This document shows, piece after piece, positions 31,693 to 41,285 of a stretch of 64,000 bases of DNA. Within the stretch, counting starts at the first letter, position 1; the number at the start of each line of letters is the position of its first letter. Source of the stretch: Chrysogorgia sp. JL179-B06 (Eukaryota; Cnidaria; Anthozoa; Scleralcyonacea; Chrysogorgiidae); assembly GCA_035772405.1 (NCBI GenBank), contig JAYKKM010000145.1, positions 46,001-110,000 on the forward strand, written 5' to 3'. Below the pieces are notes generated by a model, which worked only from the letters and a program-made list of their open reading frames with translations, did not search any database and was not told the DNA's origin. A program made the translations under genes and the position numbers.

Positions 31693-32334
31693 TGTTGTTG
31701 ACCCAAGTAAAACGATTTGTGCTGATTTTAGACAAGGCAATACAAAACAATTTAAACAAAATGTGCAATAATACATTATCAAATAACAAACATTAATGCA
31801 TGGGATTCATCATTCCTAAATGTCACATTGTGTGTTGGAAATAACCTTTATACTTGTATAAGAAATTATGTTAATAAAACCTTTTTGCTCCGATAAAATG
31901 TATTCTTTGCAATATAGTGACTCATTTGCCGGTGATTGGTTTATGGCAACTAACAATCCACCTTATTTTTTTGAAAATGCACTCAATATTCTATTTTTGG
32001 AGTCTCGGTTAAACTATCAACATTGCTTGCTAACTGTTGATTGCAACACTGTTGCAATTTTAAGACATCTGAAGGGAACATCTGAAGGGATGTGTGCTAA
32101 TAACCGTCAAAGGTAATAAATAACCTGGTATTTCTCGATTTTGTTTTTTGGTTTATCAAGCTTTGGTAATTAATTATTGATGATTGAAAAAAATTTGTGA
32201 CCATAAATGCGATAACAAAGCAGTTTCCCCTACGGTTCTACCCGCGCCTCTTTACGTCGCCAATCTGTCTTGTAAAATATTGGAATTTCTTTGAAATGAG
32301 GCAGCACTTCACTTGCGATAGTAATTTCTAGTAA

Positions 32335-34008
32335 TAACACATAATAATTTGCATGCCATCCGAATTTAAGCAAATAATACCGGCTATATGTAAAAACAGG
32401 ACCCAGGACCCGGACCAATGTCAAACTGGGCGGGGGGTTAAGAAAATTTCATATTTGGTGGCGGGGGGTGATATTTTATTCCACTACATGCAGTAAAAAC
32501 CCGCAAACAAGAACCTATGATTATTAAGAACCGCAGCCTGAAATTAAGAATTTATTGATATAAGAACATATAAGAACCTATTCCAGGCTGATTGGGTAAA
32601 TGTAGGTTCTTGTTAGCGGGTTTTTATTGTATTGTACATATACTTCATAGGGTTCATTGTAATAAGTAATTATGGGCTATGATTTGTTATGATCGTGGCG
32701 GAAAGCGGAAACGTAGAATAAAAATAAGAGCCCAGCTCAAAACTTTTAAATGAAGAGCCATAAAAGACAAGACTAAATGATATACTGAATTGACGTTTCG
32801 TTTCTTAACCAGTAACATTACAAATGGGTAACCACAGAAATATTTCTTGCTAGTGCAAACGGTCTATTGTAGTCGCGTTACTTGGCGTGAGAAGTGCTAA
32901 GCTCGTGCGGTTTGACTGAGCGGCCATAAATAAGCTGGTTAAGCTATATTCGCAGTGATTCGCGGGTTGGCTGTCTATATTTTTTACCTTAGTTATGGTG
33001 TTTTCTCGATTTTAATGAGTTTCTCAATGTTAATTTGACTCGATCCTAGCTCAAATACGTCGTGTGGTACATACGGACACGGTTCCCATATTAACAAAAC
33101 ACAATAAACTGACGGATATCACAGCTGTCGACCTGTACGATAAAACATGCACCGCGTTCATGAGGCGACAAGCCGTGCTGATTTTATGTCACGAAAATCT
33201 TATTGCGACTGTTTGAGAAATGCAGAATGACATAACAAGCCAAATCGCCTTTGTTTTTCTATAAGCATAGCACACAGGGTATTCTAATTATTTCTTGCAG
33301 TCAAAGAAAGATTTTCGTGGCATAAAATCAGCCAGGCTCGCTCGTCTCATGACAGCCCCTCTGATCGCATTCGTGACAGATCGAGTGACAGATCTTCTGG
33401 TTTTACTCCAACACTGAAAGCTGCAGAATGCCAGAAAAGAAAGAATGCGATTATCAATTATTATGAATATGTCGCGTTACTGGCGTGAGAAGACTAGCGC
33501 GCGTACAATACGTTTAACTAGTCTTCATACACGCGTATTGCATTATGTTGATCAAAATGTCATACAGCCAAAAAATGGACTTCATTTATATATGTAGTTT
33601 ATTTATAATGCGTAGGCGTTGAGACTATTTATGATAAAAACGGCTCGCGAAGCGTGCAGGCGTCTTTTGGAGACATGAAAGAAGCCAGGAGTAAACTAAA
33701 CTTTGCTGTGACGTGCGACTCGGCCTCTGGGTACGTACGAGGTTGTCGCGCAATTTCAACCGACCGTTCTTATATGTTCTTATATCAATAAATTCTTAAT
33801 TTCAGGCTGCGGTTCTTAATAATCATAGGTTCTTGTTTGCGGGTTTTTACTGCATGTAGTGGAATAAAATATCACCCCCCGCCACCAAATATGAAATTTT
33901 CTTAACCCCCCGCCCAGTTTGACATTGGTCCGGGTCCTGGGTCCTGTTTTTACATATAGCCGGTATTATTTGCTTAAATTCGGATGGCATGCAAATTATT
34001 ATGTGTTA
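32335..34008. mobile_element. 1.67-kb non-autonomous element with ~245-bp terminal inverted repeats
   Basis: Ends begin TAACACATAATAATTTGCAT and are inverted copies at 32,335-32,585 and 33,765-34,008. Inside are a second inverted pair (about 33,155-33,200 and 33,306-33,355, around GATTTTATGTCACGAAAATC) and a direct repeat TGGCGTGAGAAG (32,884 and 33,480). No protein was recognised and no clear target duplication seen. Confidence 0.65.
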
Positions 34009-34062
34009 CAATAAAGTAAAACAATTGCCAAACCGCAAACGCATTATAACGTTTTATGTTAG

Positions 34063-34196
34063 CATTGTCTTTTTTATCCCCAAATCCGCGTTTTATCCCC
34101 AAATCCGCGTTTTAACCCCGAATCCGCGTTTTATCCCCAAATCCGCAATTCCGCAATTCCGCAAATCCGCAAATCCGCATCCGCGTTTTATCTATA
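34063..34196 (+). repeat. 19-bp tandem repeat (TTTTATCCCCAAATCCGCG)
   Basis: About four to five imperfect copies, then shorter CAATTCCG/CAAATCCG units. It directly abuts the 36-bp LTR-like segment and may have arisen by slippage that truncated it. Confidence 0.85.
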
Positions 34197-34200
34197 CCCC

Positions 34201-34258
34201 AATGCAACATGCAATATGGAATCTACGAACGCCACACTATCCTCCCCCTTTAGTTTTC
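34201..34258 (-). mobile_element. Start of a 3' LTR with polypurine tract (minus strand)
   Basis: On the minus strand a purine run AAAGGGGGAGGATAG is followed at once by TGTGGCGTTCGTAGATTCC, the way an LTR starts after a polypurine tract. The same 36 bases occur in direct orientation at 54,193-54,228. The LTR is cut short by the tandem repeat at 34,196. The Polinton lies between the two copies. Confidence 0.5.
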
Positions 34259-34654
34259 GTCCCGAAAACTGAATCAAAATACAGATACGTTCAAACGTAG
34301 TAGAAGAATAATACACATGCACATTAAAATACTAAAAGATAATAAACTAAATCACGCCTTAGGTCTTATCACACCTTGGTAACTCTACGTACATCTGCGC
34401 GGGCATTTTCTCAACTTAAATCATTTTTGTTAATTTACGTACTACATAACCAGAGCGCCATAAATGTGGACTATTGCCCTTCCGTTACGATTTACTGTAC
34501 AACTGGATATCTCCCAGCCATTAATTAAACATTAATTATTCTATTTCTGCATGCTTTTCCTCGTCCCTATCTCTTAAAGGGCTATCTACTTCAATCATCG
34601 CATGCTCTCACAATCTGACACCTTGTGTGCCTTGTGCTCAACTTACAAAATCTC

Positions 34655-34660
34655 ACAATA
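34655..34660 (+). repeat. Polinton left target-site duplication ACAATA
   Basis: The six bases before the element start are identical to 53,606-53,611. A 6-bp duplication is the Polinton/Maverick signature. Confidence 0.95.
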
Positions 34661-34778
34661 AGTAGTATAGAGAGTGGGGCTACGAGCCCAACGAAGCGAC
34701 ACCGAATTTTGTCAAATCGCGATTTGACAAAATTCGGTGATACTTTGGTGATCTCGTAGCCACATTCTCTATACTACT
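34661..34778. repeat. Terminal 118-bp palindrome (hairpin-capable end), left
   Basis: Two 59-base arms meet at 34,719/34,720 (TCG|CGA). By direct comparison 50 of 59 positions pair. The central 40 bp (CACCGAATTTTGTCAAATCG and its complement) is perfect, and mismatches cluster in the middle of each arm. The outermost 13 bases AGTAGTATAGAGA occur at both ends of the palindrome. Confidence 0.92.
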
Positions 34779-35659
34779 ATGGCGGTTTTTACCACTCCAC
34801 CAAATCACAATTCAACAACAACAAAAAATGATGTCGCTTCATACACGCGCGAGAGTCGCGAAACAGTGTCAAATTTATACCAAATCGCGAGTCGGTGTCA
34901 GTTCATTTCAACACTTTCACAAATTTATGTCAAGCTACATTACAATTCAACGACAACAAAAAATGATGTCGCTTCATACACGCGCGAGAGTCGCGAAACA
35001 GTGTCAAATTTATACCAAATCGTGAGTCGGTGTCAGTTCATCTCAACACTTTCGTAAATTTACGTCAAACTACATTTAGGAAAATCTAGAGTGTCGTTTC
35101 AACACTTTCACGAATTTGTGTCAAACTACATTTAGGAAAATAATCATTTCAACACTTTAACAAATTTGTGTCAAACTACATTTAGGAGAGTAGTCGTTTC
35201 AGCACTTTAACAAATTTATGTCAAACCACATTTAGGAAAATTGTCGTTTCAACACTTTCACAAGTTTATGTCAAACCACATTTAGAGAAATAGTCGTCTC
35301 AACGCTTTTACAAATTTATGTATCGTAAAAGTGTCTCACGCGTGATAAAATTGCCACCCGTTATGTAAATTAGATTATTGCCACCTATTAATAATGGGTT
35401 AGTCCGTTTGTTCACCACTCTCGGTGTTTGTCGTCTTACTTCTAAAATGGTGATCGTACACATATTTCGACGTTGTGATTCCCCCCGACAACAAACCCAA
35501 GAAAGGCACGTACGGTGTCACAACCGCGACAATGCTCTCAACGTCTTTCTTTAGTAACGGGTCTTTTTGCAACTCGTCATTTAGTTCGTCAGGGTTCTCA
35601 ATGGCGTTCAACCCATATAGTAAGTTAGCGAATTTGCTGATTAGCAAGTCGGTGAGAAA
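34661..35659 (+). repeat. Polinton left terminal inverted repeat
   Basis: It pairs with 52,541-53,605 inverted. Structure from the outside in: a 118-bp palindrome; two ~125-bp direct repeats at about 34,780-35,060 containing ACACGCGCGAGAGTCGCGAA; five or six ~60-bp units with AACACTTT and GTCAAAC.ACATTTAGG; then the 3' end of a gene (35,399-35,911). The right copy differs by an added subrepeat and a 24-bp in-frame deletion. Confidence 0.93.
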
Positions 35660-35911
35660 GGCGTTTGCGATTTCCATTCTCTTCAACTCGTATTGGTGCC
35701 ATATCTTGTCGATAACCTTTGCGGACGCTTTTTTAATGTACGCTTCAGATTGGCTTACCACACCATCGCCAGACAGTCTAATTAGTTCGGATCTCCTAAC
35801 GTCAATATTGTCTTCCACAGTCGAGGTACCATCAGTGTCCTCGACTAATTCCTCAATCGTGGGATTTTCTTCACTTTTGCGTTTCACCATCACGCTATTA
35901 CTTATACCCAT
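35399..35911 (-). CDS. Polinton predicted membrane protein with possible myristoylation site
   Basis: This is a 170-residue protein. It starts MGISNS, a plausible N-myristoylation context. The middle is polar with charged residues (Asp/Glu/Lys), followed by one hydrophobic segment around residues 125-150 (IVAVVTPYVPFLGLLSGG) and a polar tail. The last 80 codons lie inside the left terminal inverted repeat, so a second, headless copy exists at 52,560-52,777. It directly follows the packaging ATPase (3-bp spacing). No family was recognised; position and hydrophobic segment suggest a virion membrane or minor structural protein, which is inference. Confidence 0.7.
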   Translation of the reverse strand: MGISNSVMVKRKSEENPTIEELVEDTDGTSTVEDNIDVRRSELIRLSGDGVVSQSEAYIKKASAKVIDKIWHQYELKRMEIANAFLTDLLISKFANLLYGLNAIENPDELNDELQKDPLLKKDVESIVAVVTPYVPFLGLLSGGITTSKYVYDHHFRSKTTNTESGEQTD

Positions 35912-35914
35912 ATT

Positions 35915-36514
35915 TTATTGCGGAATAACAACTTCGTGACTGTATGGATAGCGCAGTGAGATTTCAAGTCTAGCGTACTTGTTATTTTTTAGCGCGGTCA
36001 CAATCGCCGACGCTTCCTCTTTGCTAATGTCTCCAAGATAATCGTCAATAACAACCTTCATATCACTTCTGCTCTGACAGTAAAAGCAAACAAGCTTACT
36101 GATGTTTTCTCTATACGGTTTTGCGATCGACGTCAGTTGTTGTGTGATGACAATAACGCTCAACATAAAATGTCGCGCACTAAAAGCCAAGTTGACCAAT
36201 TGACTAGTCCTATTCTTGACGTCCTGCCCACTTGCACAGTCGTCCAACACAATCAGAGTGTTAGTGCCTTTAAAAGTGTTTGCTACACACTTGAGAACAG
36301 CGTCAACATTATCCTGCGCACAGTCTATCGCTAACACGTCAGGGTCACGTACATATTTCCAATCTTGATACGCTTTATTCCACTCGAAAGTAGGACAAAT
36401 CAACACAATGTAGTCAAATTTACCACGATACTCAGATTCCAATGTTTCCAGCAAATAATGTGTCTTACCACAAGCTGTCATCCCAACAATTAGCGCATTA
36501 AACGGAGTTTCCAT
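35915..36514 (-). CDS. FtsK/HerA-type DNA-packaging ATPase (A32-like)
   Basis: The 199-residue protein has Walker A GMTACGKT at residues 11-18 and Walker B LIVLDDCAS near residues 88-96, followed by a sensor-like TQQ near residue 127. Length and motif spacing fit the compact genome-packaging ATPases of Polintons, virophages and large DNA viruses, which pump DNA into preformed capsids. It lies between the membrane protein gene and the major capsid gene, all on the minus strand with 3- and 15-bp gaps, as expected of a morphogenesis cluster. The frame is intact. Confidence 0.85.
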   Translation of the reverse strand: METPFNALIVGMTACGKTHYLLETLESEYRGKFDYIVLICPTFEWNKAYQDWKYVRDPDVLAIDCAQDNVDAVLKCVANTFKGTNTLIVLDDCASGQDVKNRTSQLVNLAFSARHFMLSVIVITQQLTSIAKPYRENISKLVCFYCQSRSDMKVVIDDYLGDISKEEASAIVTALKNNKYARLEISLRYPYSHEVVIPQ

Positions 36515-36529
36515 TAAATTGCGTTTGAT

Positions 36530-37768
36530 TTAATACTGGATTGATTGCAGCCCATTGTTCATGAAGTTGACCAACCCATCACTTATCACAAACACCCTAC
36601 ACATGACATTTTCAGTCGTCGCTTTCTTAGTGATCTCAAGAAGCACACCAGATTGTGTGTTCACAATTTTTTTACCAGTGGCGACGTTGTAATTATCTTG
36701 AACGCTCCTCAAGTCGATGACCAACGCAAAGCCATCTTTATAGAACTTTTGTATGGTCATAAACTGAGCGTGTTCCTCACCCAACCCAAACAGTCGCTTC
36801 GCCTCTGCGTAAAACTTCGACTTTGGAATGCCTTGTGAGTACACACTATTTGGCACACCTTCAATTGTGACTCTAACACTCTCAATATTTGGGTAAAGAA
36901 ACTCCTCACTGTCTGTTCGCACCTTATTCGTGAATAGCAACACAATTGCCTTCATGCTTTTTCTCGGTAGATTAACATTCTCGTTCACAATGGTTGTGCC
37001 TTTGTCCCATTCAGTGGTTTTCATCAATGTGACGTGCTCATACGACAAACTACGACCACTTGCATAACCTGACGTTATTTCATCAGAGAGCTCCTGATTA
37101 TCAATTGTTTCATACTCAAGCTCGAGGTTCTCCAGAGTGTATCCACCTACAGTCTCATTAGATTGCGCTACCATGATGTCTGTGGCCTTCGGAAGTGTGA
37201 TCACGTACTGCAAATTGTTGTTCATGCTAAAAGGAGCGTACAACCCGTGGTCATTCATGATTTTACCAAGCTTTATTCGCTGTTTCGTTCCAATCACACC
37301 AAACATCAACGCGTCACTAACCTTAACAACGTCTCCACTCGTCGCACCACTGTCGTCCTTAGAAATTAACTTTCTCAAGTTCTCACCACCAATACCATAG
37401 TCAATCATTTGATTTCGCGTACTGATGCTTTCCCAAAGGTCACGATAAACACCAGTGTAATTTTCCCCAGTGTTGTCATACACGGTTTCTCCAGCTAGTC
37501 TCACAACAAGTTTCTCACAAAGTAATTTGCTCACATTGTTTAAGAACCAACTTTTGTCATTCGCATTCTTAAAGTCGAACACTAGACCCAACGACCCAGG
37601 CACCAAACAGCTGCTAACCTTGAGCTTTGGTATATCAATGTAAAGTTCCTCACCAGGACTGACTTTATTAGGGTTCAACGTGATTACATGCTGCGTTCTC
37701 ACCCCTTTTATGACACCCATGGTCGCTCGTCTAAAACCAGGGCTCAACTCTGCCGATGTGATGTTCAT
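36530..37768 (-). CDS. Polinton major capsid protein (double jelly-roll type)
   Basis: The frame is intact at 412 residues and beta-rich. Features typical of the Polinton capsid family include a hydrophobic/aromatic strand set, a conserved central stretch RKSMKAIVLLF with IEGVPNSVYSQG shortly after (about residues 267-310), and a C-terminal FVISDGLVNF strand. Its place beside the packaging ATPase and the overall length support the call. Known Polinton major capsid proteins form pseudohexameric capsomers like those of adenovirus and virophages. The start ATG follows TAAAGTAT directly. The alternative, that the 470-residue protein at 42,011 is the major capsid, is judged less likely because that one has a C-terminal membrane helix. 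Confidence 0.75.
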   Translation of the reverse strand: MNITSAELSPGFRRATMGVIKGVRTQHVITLNPNKVSPGEELYIDIPKLKVSSCLVPGSLGLVFDFKNANDKSWFLNNVSKLLCEKLVVRLAGETVYDNTGENYTGVYRDLWESISTRNQMIDYGIGGENLRKLISKDDSGATSGDVVKVSDALMFGVIGTKQRIKLGKIMNDHGLYAPFSMNNNLQYVITLPKATDIMVAQSNETVGGYTLENLELEYETIDNQELSDEITSGYASGRSLSYEHVTLMKTTEWDKGTTIVNENVNLPRKSMKAIVLLFTNKVRTDSEEFLYPNIESVRVTIEGVPNSVYSQGIPKSKFYAEAKRLFGLGEEHAQFMTIQKFYKDGFALVIDLRSVQDNYNVATGKKIVNTQSGVLLEITKKATTENVMCRVFVISDGLVNFMNNGLQSIQY

Positions 37769-37790
37769 ATACTTTACGTGTGTTTTGTTA

Positions 37791-38639
37791 CTACCGTTTT
37801 AGCTTGTAATAGTCATAAGCAAACCACGCAAATATCACCGCGAGTACCCACAGATTCTGAGCCAACCAAGCAAGACCCTTTGCACCCAACGTCAACGCGC
37901 TATAAACTAGGTTAGCCAACCCAACAGCCCATGGACCCATCTTCGTTATCGCGTTCTTAACAGCCTGTGCGAATGACCTCGTAGCCATAGCGCCTTTCAT
38001 AGCAGCGGACCTACCAGCGATGATAATTGTTGTTATAATTCCAGCCATTGAAATTGCTACAGCGCTCAACCCAACCACATTTTCTCTAGCCCACTTCTTG
38101 AACTTCTGCAATCTGTCAATGTCGACTTCTTGTTGCTCTCTAACTTCTTCTATTTGCCGCTGTTCTAAGACTTCTTCTCTGGCTTGTTCAAGTTCACTCT
38201 CTCTTTCACGCAAACCAACAAGCTCGTCAAACTCACGCTGTCTGCCTCTAGTTTGTCTAAGCCCAACCACTTTTTCATATGGATCATTATTCTCTTTACC
38301 CCCCTCAAGCTCTGCTATTCTTTCGCTTGTGTGTTCTTTCGCCTCTTGAAGATGGTCTGCTTGTATTTGCAACGCACCAGTGTCACCTATTCTTGATTCG
38401 CGCAACACATTCTCACTTGGATTGAGCGCGCCACTCAATTCGCGATTCTCGTTTGGTGTTAGTCTAGGTTTGTCGACGTATTTCGCGCGTGTGGTGTCTA
38501 ACAATGGTTGACTCCTCGCAGTTTCCTCACGGTCTCTCGAGCTGACTTTGATTTTATACAAAAAGTCTTTAAATTGGTCAACTGCATGCACGTTGCGCAA
38601 CCTTAGCCTCGTTGTACTGCAGAACACCACCATTCCCAC
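37791..38639 (-). CDS. Coiled-coil plus transmembrane protein, copy A (second reading frame)
   Basis: The plausible coding part starts after about residue 20 and has a REETARSQPLLDTT block, a Glu/Gln/Arg-rich coiled coil (residues 100-185), one membrane segment (VVGLSAVAISMAGIITTIII, near 193-215) and two further hydrophobic stretches at the C-terminus. The last 180 residues are nearly identical to copy B (39,214-39,9xx). It overlaps the end of 38,578-39,153 in another frame, so the two are probably one gene with a frameshift near 38,600, or else overlapping genes. The stop lies 22 bp before the capsid gene start. No function was recognised. Confidence 0.6.
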   Translation of the reverse strand: MGMVVFCSTTRLRLRNVHAVDQFKDFLYKIKVSSRDREETARSQPLLDTTRAKYVDKPRLTPNENRELSGALNPSENVLRESRIGDTGALQIQADHLQEAKEHTSERIAELEGGKENNDPYEKVVGLRQTRGRQREFDELVGLRERESELEQAREEVLEQRQIEEVREQQEVDIDRLQKFKKWARENVVGLSAVAISMAGIITTIIIAGRSAAMKGAMATRSFAQAVKNAITKMGPWAVGLANLVYSALTLGAKGLAWLAQNLWVLAVIFAWFAYDYYKLKR

Positions 38640-39153
38640 GTTTGAGAACTATTTGCTCTTTACCAAATTCGTTGCTATCAAGCAAGGGTTTGAATAACAT
38701 ATTGTTTTTCTTGCTTATTGATGTTCTGAGTAGCAGTGCTAACACGTCGGAGTCACGAATGTCAAGCTTGAATCGCGCCCCAGTTTCATTACTAATGAAC
38801 TTTTCTAAGCTTATCGAAACTTGATTCTCAGGATTCGATGGCAAATCGTCGACATCAAACGCTGGGACCTCTGTGTTGGTGTCCCCATCGCCAGCGTCGA
38901 TAAATGACGTCTCTTTTTGCCCACCTCGCCTTCTAGCTAGCTCACCTCTTATCTTTTTTACGCCGTCGCGATAGTTGTCATAATTAACACGAACGTCTCT
39001 CGGCATCTCACTCGTGTTGTACTCAATGTCTGTCTTTCTGATCCACTCATTAGTCTTGGTGAGCTCCCCTTCTAGTTGCTCATCACTCATGTCTTTGTAC
39101 TCATTGAAGCTCTCCATCTCGAAGTCGTCGAAACCTTCCCCACCTTCAGCCAT
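38578..39153 (-). CDS. Coiled-coil protein, copy A (N-terminal reading frame)
   Basis: The 191-residue frame begins MAEGGEGFDD, matching the start of copy B (MAEGGFDD). The acidic N-terminus with NEY(K/R)D and a run of charged helices is shared by both copies. Residues 95-185 (with ISLEKFIS, LLLRTSISKKNNM and KRGNGGVLQYNEAK) are absent from copy B. The stop falls where the downstream frame resumes similarity to copy B, so a frameshift is likely. Possibly a virion scaffold or membrane protein. Confidence 0.55.
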   Translation of the reverse strand: MAEGGEGFDDFEMESFNEYKDMSDEQLEGELTKTNEWIRKTDIEYNTSEMPRDVRVNYDNYRDGVKKIRGELARRRGGQKETSFIDAGDGDTNTEVPAFDVDDLPSNPENQVSISLEKFISNETGARFKLDIRDSDVLALLLRTSISKKNNMLFKPLLDSNEFGKEQIVLKRGNGGVLQYNEAKVAQRACS

Positions 39154-39213
39154 ATTACATTAGCTCACATTTTGAATATCGCTTTCTGGCATCCATGAAT
39201 CACGTTTTTGCTT

Positions 39214-39414
39214 TTAGTTTAAATAATTGTACGCAAGCCATGCGAATGTCACCGCAAACACCCACAGATTTTGAGCTAACCAAGCGAGACCCTTTGCGCC
39301 TATCACCAGCGCGTCATAAACTAAGTTAGCCAACCCAACAGCCCATGGACCCATCTCAGCTATCGCGTTTTTAACAGCTTGCGCGAACGACCTCGTGACC
39401 ATAGCGCCTTTCAT
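39214..39414 (-). pseudogene. Copy B C-terminal fragment, cut off by a 2-bp insertion
   Basis: The 66 codons (starting MKGAMVTRSFAQAV) match the C-terminal hydrophobic end of copy A. In copy A the same segment is continuous with the upstream membrane helix. Here two extra bases (TA) near 39,427-39,432 shift the frame, so the C-terminus is separated. Confidence 0.7.
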
Positions 39415-40166
39415 AACAGCAGACCTATACCAGCGATAATAATAGTTGTTATAATTCCAGCCATTGAAATTGCTACAGCGCTCAACCCAACCACATTTTC
39501 TCTAGCCCACTTCTTGAACTTCTGCAATCTGTCAATGTCGACTTCTTGTTGCTCTCTAACTTCTTCTATTTGTCGCTGTTCAATAATCACGTCTCTAGCC
39601 TGTATGAGTCCAATCATTCTTTCAGCTAAATCAATATACTCTTCGTTCTCTGCGATCGTGAGGTCCTCTCTATCGAGCTCTGCTATTCTTTTGTTCGCTT
39701 CATTTATCAAGTGTTGAAAATGGTCTGCTTGTATTTGCAATGTACCAGTGTCGCCTACTCTTGACTCAGACATCACACTCTCGCTTGGATTGAGTGCGCT
39801 ACTCAACTCACGGTTCTCGATTGGTGTTAGTCCAGGTATGTCGACGTACTCTGCGTGTGTGGTGTCTAACAATGGTTGACTCCTCGCAGTTTCCTCACGA
39901 TGTCTCGCGTTGTCAATAGCCCACGTTTTAAGATCACTAAAAAAACCCCCTAGATGTTGACGCAATCTTCTACTACGTTCGCGATCCAGTCCACTCATCA
40001 CTTTAACTAGTCTAATTTTCTCATCGACTGTGACGTTTGGATCGTCCCGAGCTAGTTCACGATCTTGAATGGCTTTCTCGAGACTATACTTTAGTTCATC
40101 GTCAGTGACATCTCTGTATTCATTAGAGCCTTCCATCTCAAGGTCGTCGAAACCACCCTCAGCCAT
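39411..40166 (-). pseudogene. Coiled-coil/membrane protein, copy B (truncated by frameshift)
   Basis: This is a 251-residue frame from MAEGG through coiled coil (about 100-210) to a membrane segment and then a premature end ...AGIGLLL. It is a tandem paralogue of copy A without the 90-residue middle block. It starts 6 bp after the integrase stop. Sequence conservation between the copies is highest over the coiled coil and first membrane segment. Confidence 0.65.
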
Positions 40167-40172
40167 ATTATA

Positions 40173-41285
40173 TTAGCCCACATTTTGAATATCGCTTTCT
40201 GGTATCCACGAATTATGTTTGCTCTCATAACCTAACCATTTAACCAGCGCCATCTTCTCCCCTCTGACTTTCTTTCTTTTCAGCACCCTCTCAACTCTGT
40301 ACACATCATCACCATGTTTCTTATTGACCAGCGATAATTCCTGCTCATAAAACTTCCCAATAATCTGTTCACCACTTATGTCCTCAATTTCATACACGTT
40401 CGGGTCACCACGAATAACTTTCACCACTTTAAACAGCTCTTCAGTGAAGTTAGCTTCATAGCCCTTTGTGAATATACTCTTGTACTTACTAATTCTCACC
40501 GATTCACCAACCTTGAACTTCGGCAATGGGTTGTCTGCGAATTGATGACCAAACAAAGTGGTCCAAACTTCACTCTCATTCGACTTATTGACGTCCTTTG
40601 GCTTCATCATAATACCTCGATTCACATTGCTATTATAATTGCTCACAAACTGGTCAAGAACGTCAATCCATCTATACGTTCCACGGGTGTAAAAGTACTT
40701 CCACATAATACTCTTGAGACTTCTATTGAAACGCTCGACAACAGCGGCCTTTTTATCGCTCTTAGTGCTGAAATATTCAACACCATGTTTTTTCAGCAAA
40801 CTTTTCACACCAACGTTGTAGAACTCGAGTCCATCATCAAATTGAGCTAACTTAGGTGTGGTCCCAAACCGATCTTTAAAGTCATTCAACAACTTTCCAA
40901 CAGCCTCAGTCATGTTCTTAGTGTCTTTTCTATAAACTGCAATGCCAAAAGCGTATCTACTCAATATTTCAATACCTGTTAGTATCCAATAGTACCCTTT
41001 GTTCTGTTTTGAGTACTTACTCATGTCCACTAAGTCCATTTGGAGCTCTTCACCAAGAAATCCAACAAAAGTCGCGCGGAAATTATGTCTTCTCACAATG
41101 GGTTTGTACCTAGTGTAGGTGTCCTGCGTGGTCAACCACTCTTTCACTGTTTTTCTAGTTACTTTCAATCCGTCTCCTAATGCGCTTTGATACAACCTCT
41201 CTGCACCAGTGTACCCTGTCTTAGGATTATAATAGATGTCCCTCAACCCTTGTTCTGTTTCCACACCAAGTTCCATATAATTCAC
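40173..41285 (-). CDS. Polinton integrase (retroviral-type DDE with C-terminal chromodomain)
   Basis: The 370-residue frame is intact. The catalytic triad reads as Asp84 (LQMDLVD), Asp150 (QFDDGLEF) and Glu184 (VVERFNRSL), with 33 residues between the last two. An SH3-like/GPY-type linker domain follows (PLPKFKVGESVRISKYK, about 254-270). The C-terminus (about 327-368) is a chromodomain, with YRVERVLKRK and VKWLGY and an aromatic SWIPESD. The enzyme joins element ends to the chromosome, giving the 6-bp duplication seen here. The chromodomain may steer insertion to particular histone marks. No N-terminal HHCC zinc finger was seen. Confidence 0.9.
   Translation of the reverse strand: MNYMELGVETEQGLRDIYYNPKTGYTGAERLYQSALGDGLKVTRKTVKEWLTTQDTYTRYKPIVRRHNFRATFVGFLGEELQMDLVDMSKYSKQNKGYYWILTGIEILSRYAFGIAVYRKDTKNMTEAVGKLLNDFKDRFGTTPKLAQFDDGLEFYNVGVKSLLKKHGVEYFSTKSDKKAAVVERFNRSLKSIMWKYFYTRGTYRWIDVLDQFVSNYNSNVNRGIMMKPKDVNKSNESEVWTTLFGHQFADNPLPKFKVGESVRISKYKSIFTKGYEANFTEELFKVVKVIRGDPNVYEIEDISGEQIIGKFYEQELSLVNKKHGDDVYRVERVLKRKKVRGEKMALVKWLGYESKHNSWIPESDIQNVG

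Noticed and set aside
37137..39717. Plus-strand frames opposite the capsid and coiled-coil genes (for example 37,137-37,400 and 39,379-39,717)
   Set aside because: Antisense shadows; the minus frames are longer, contiguous and carry the family features.
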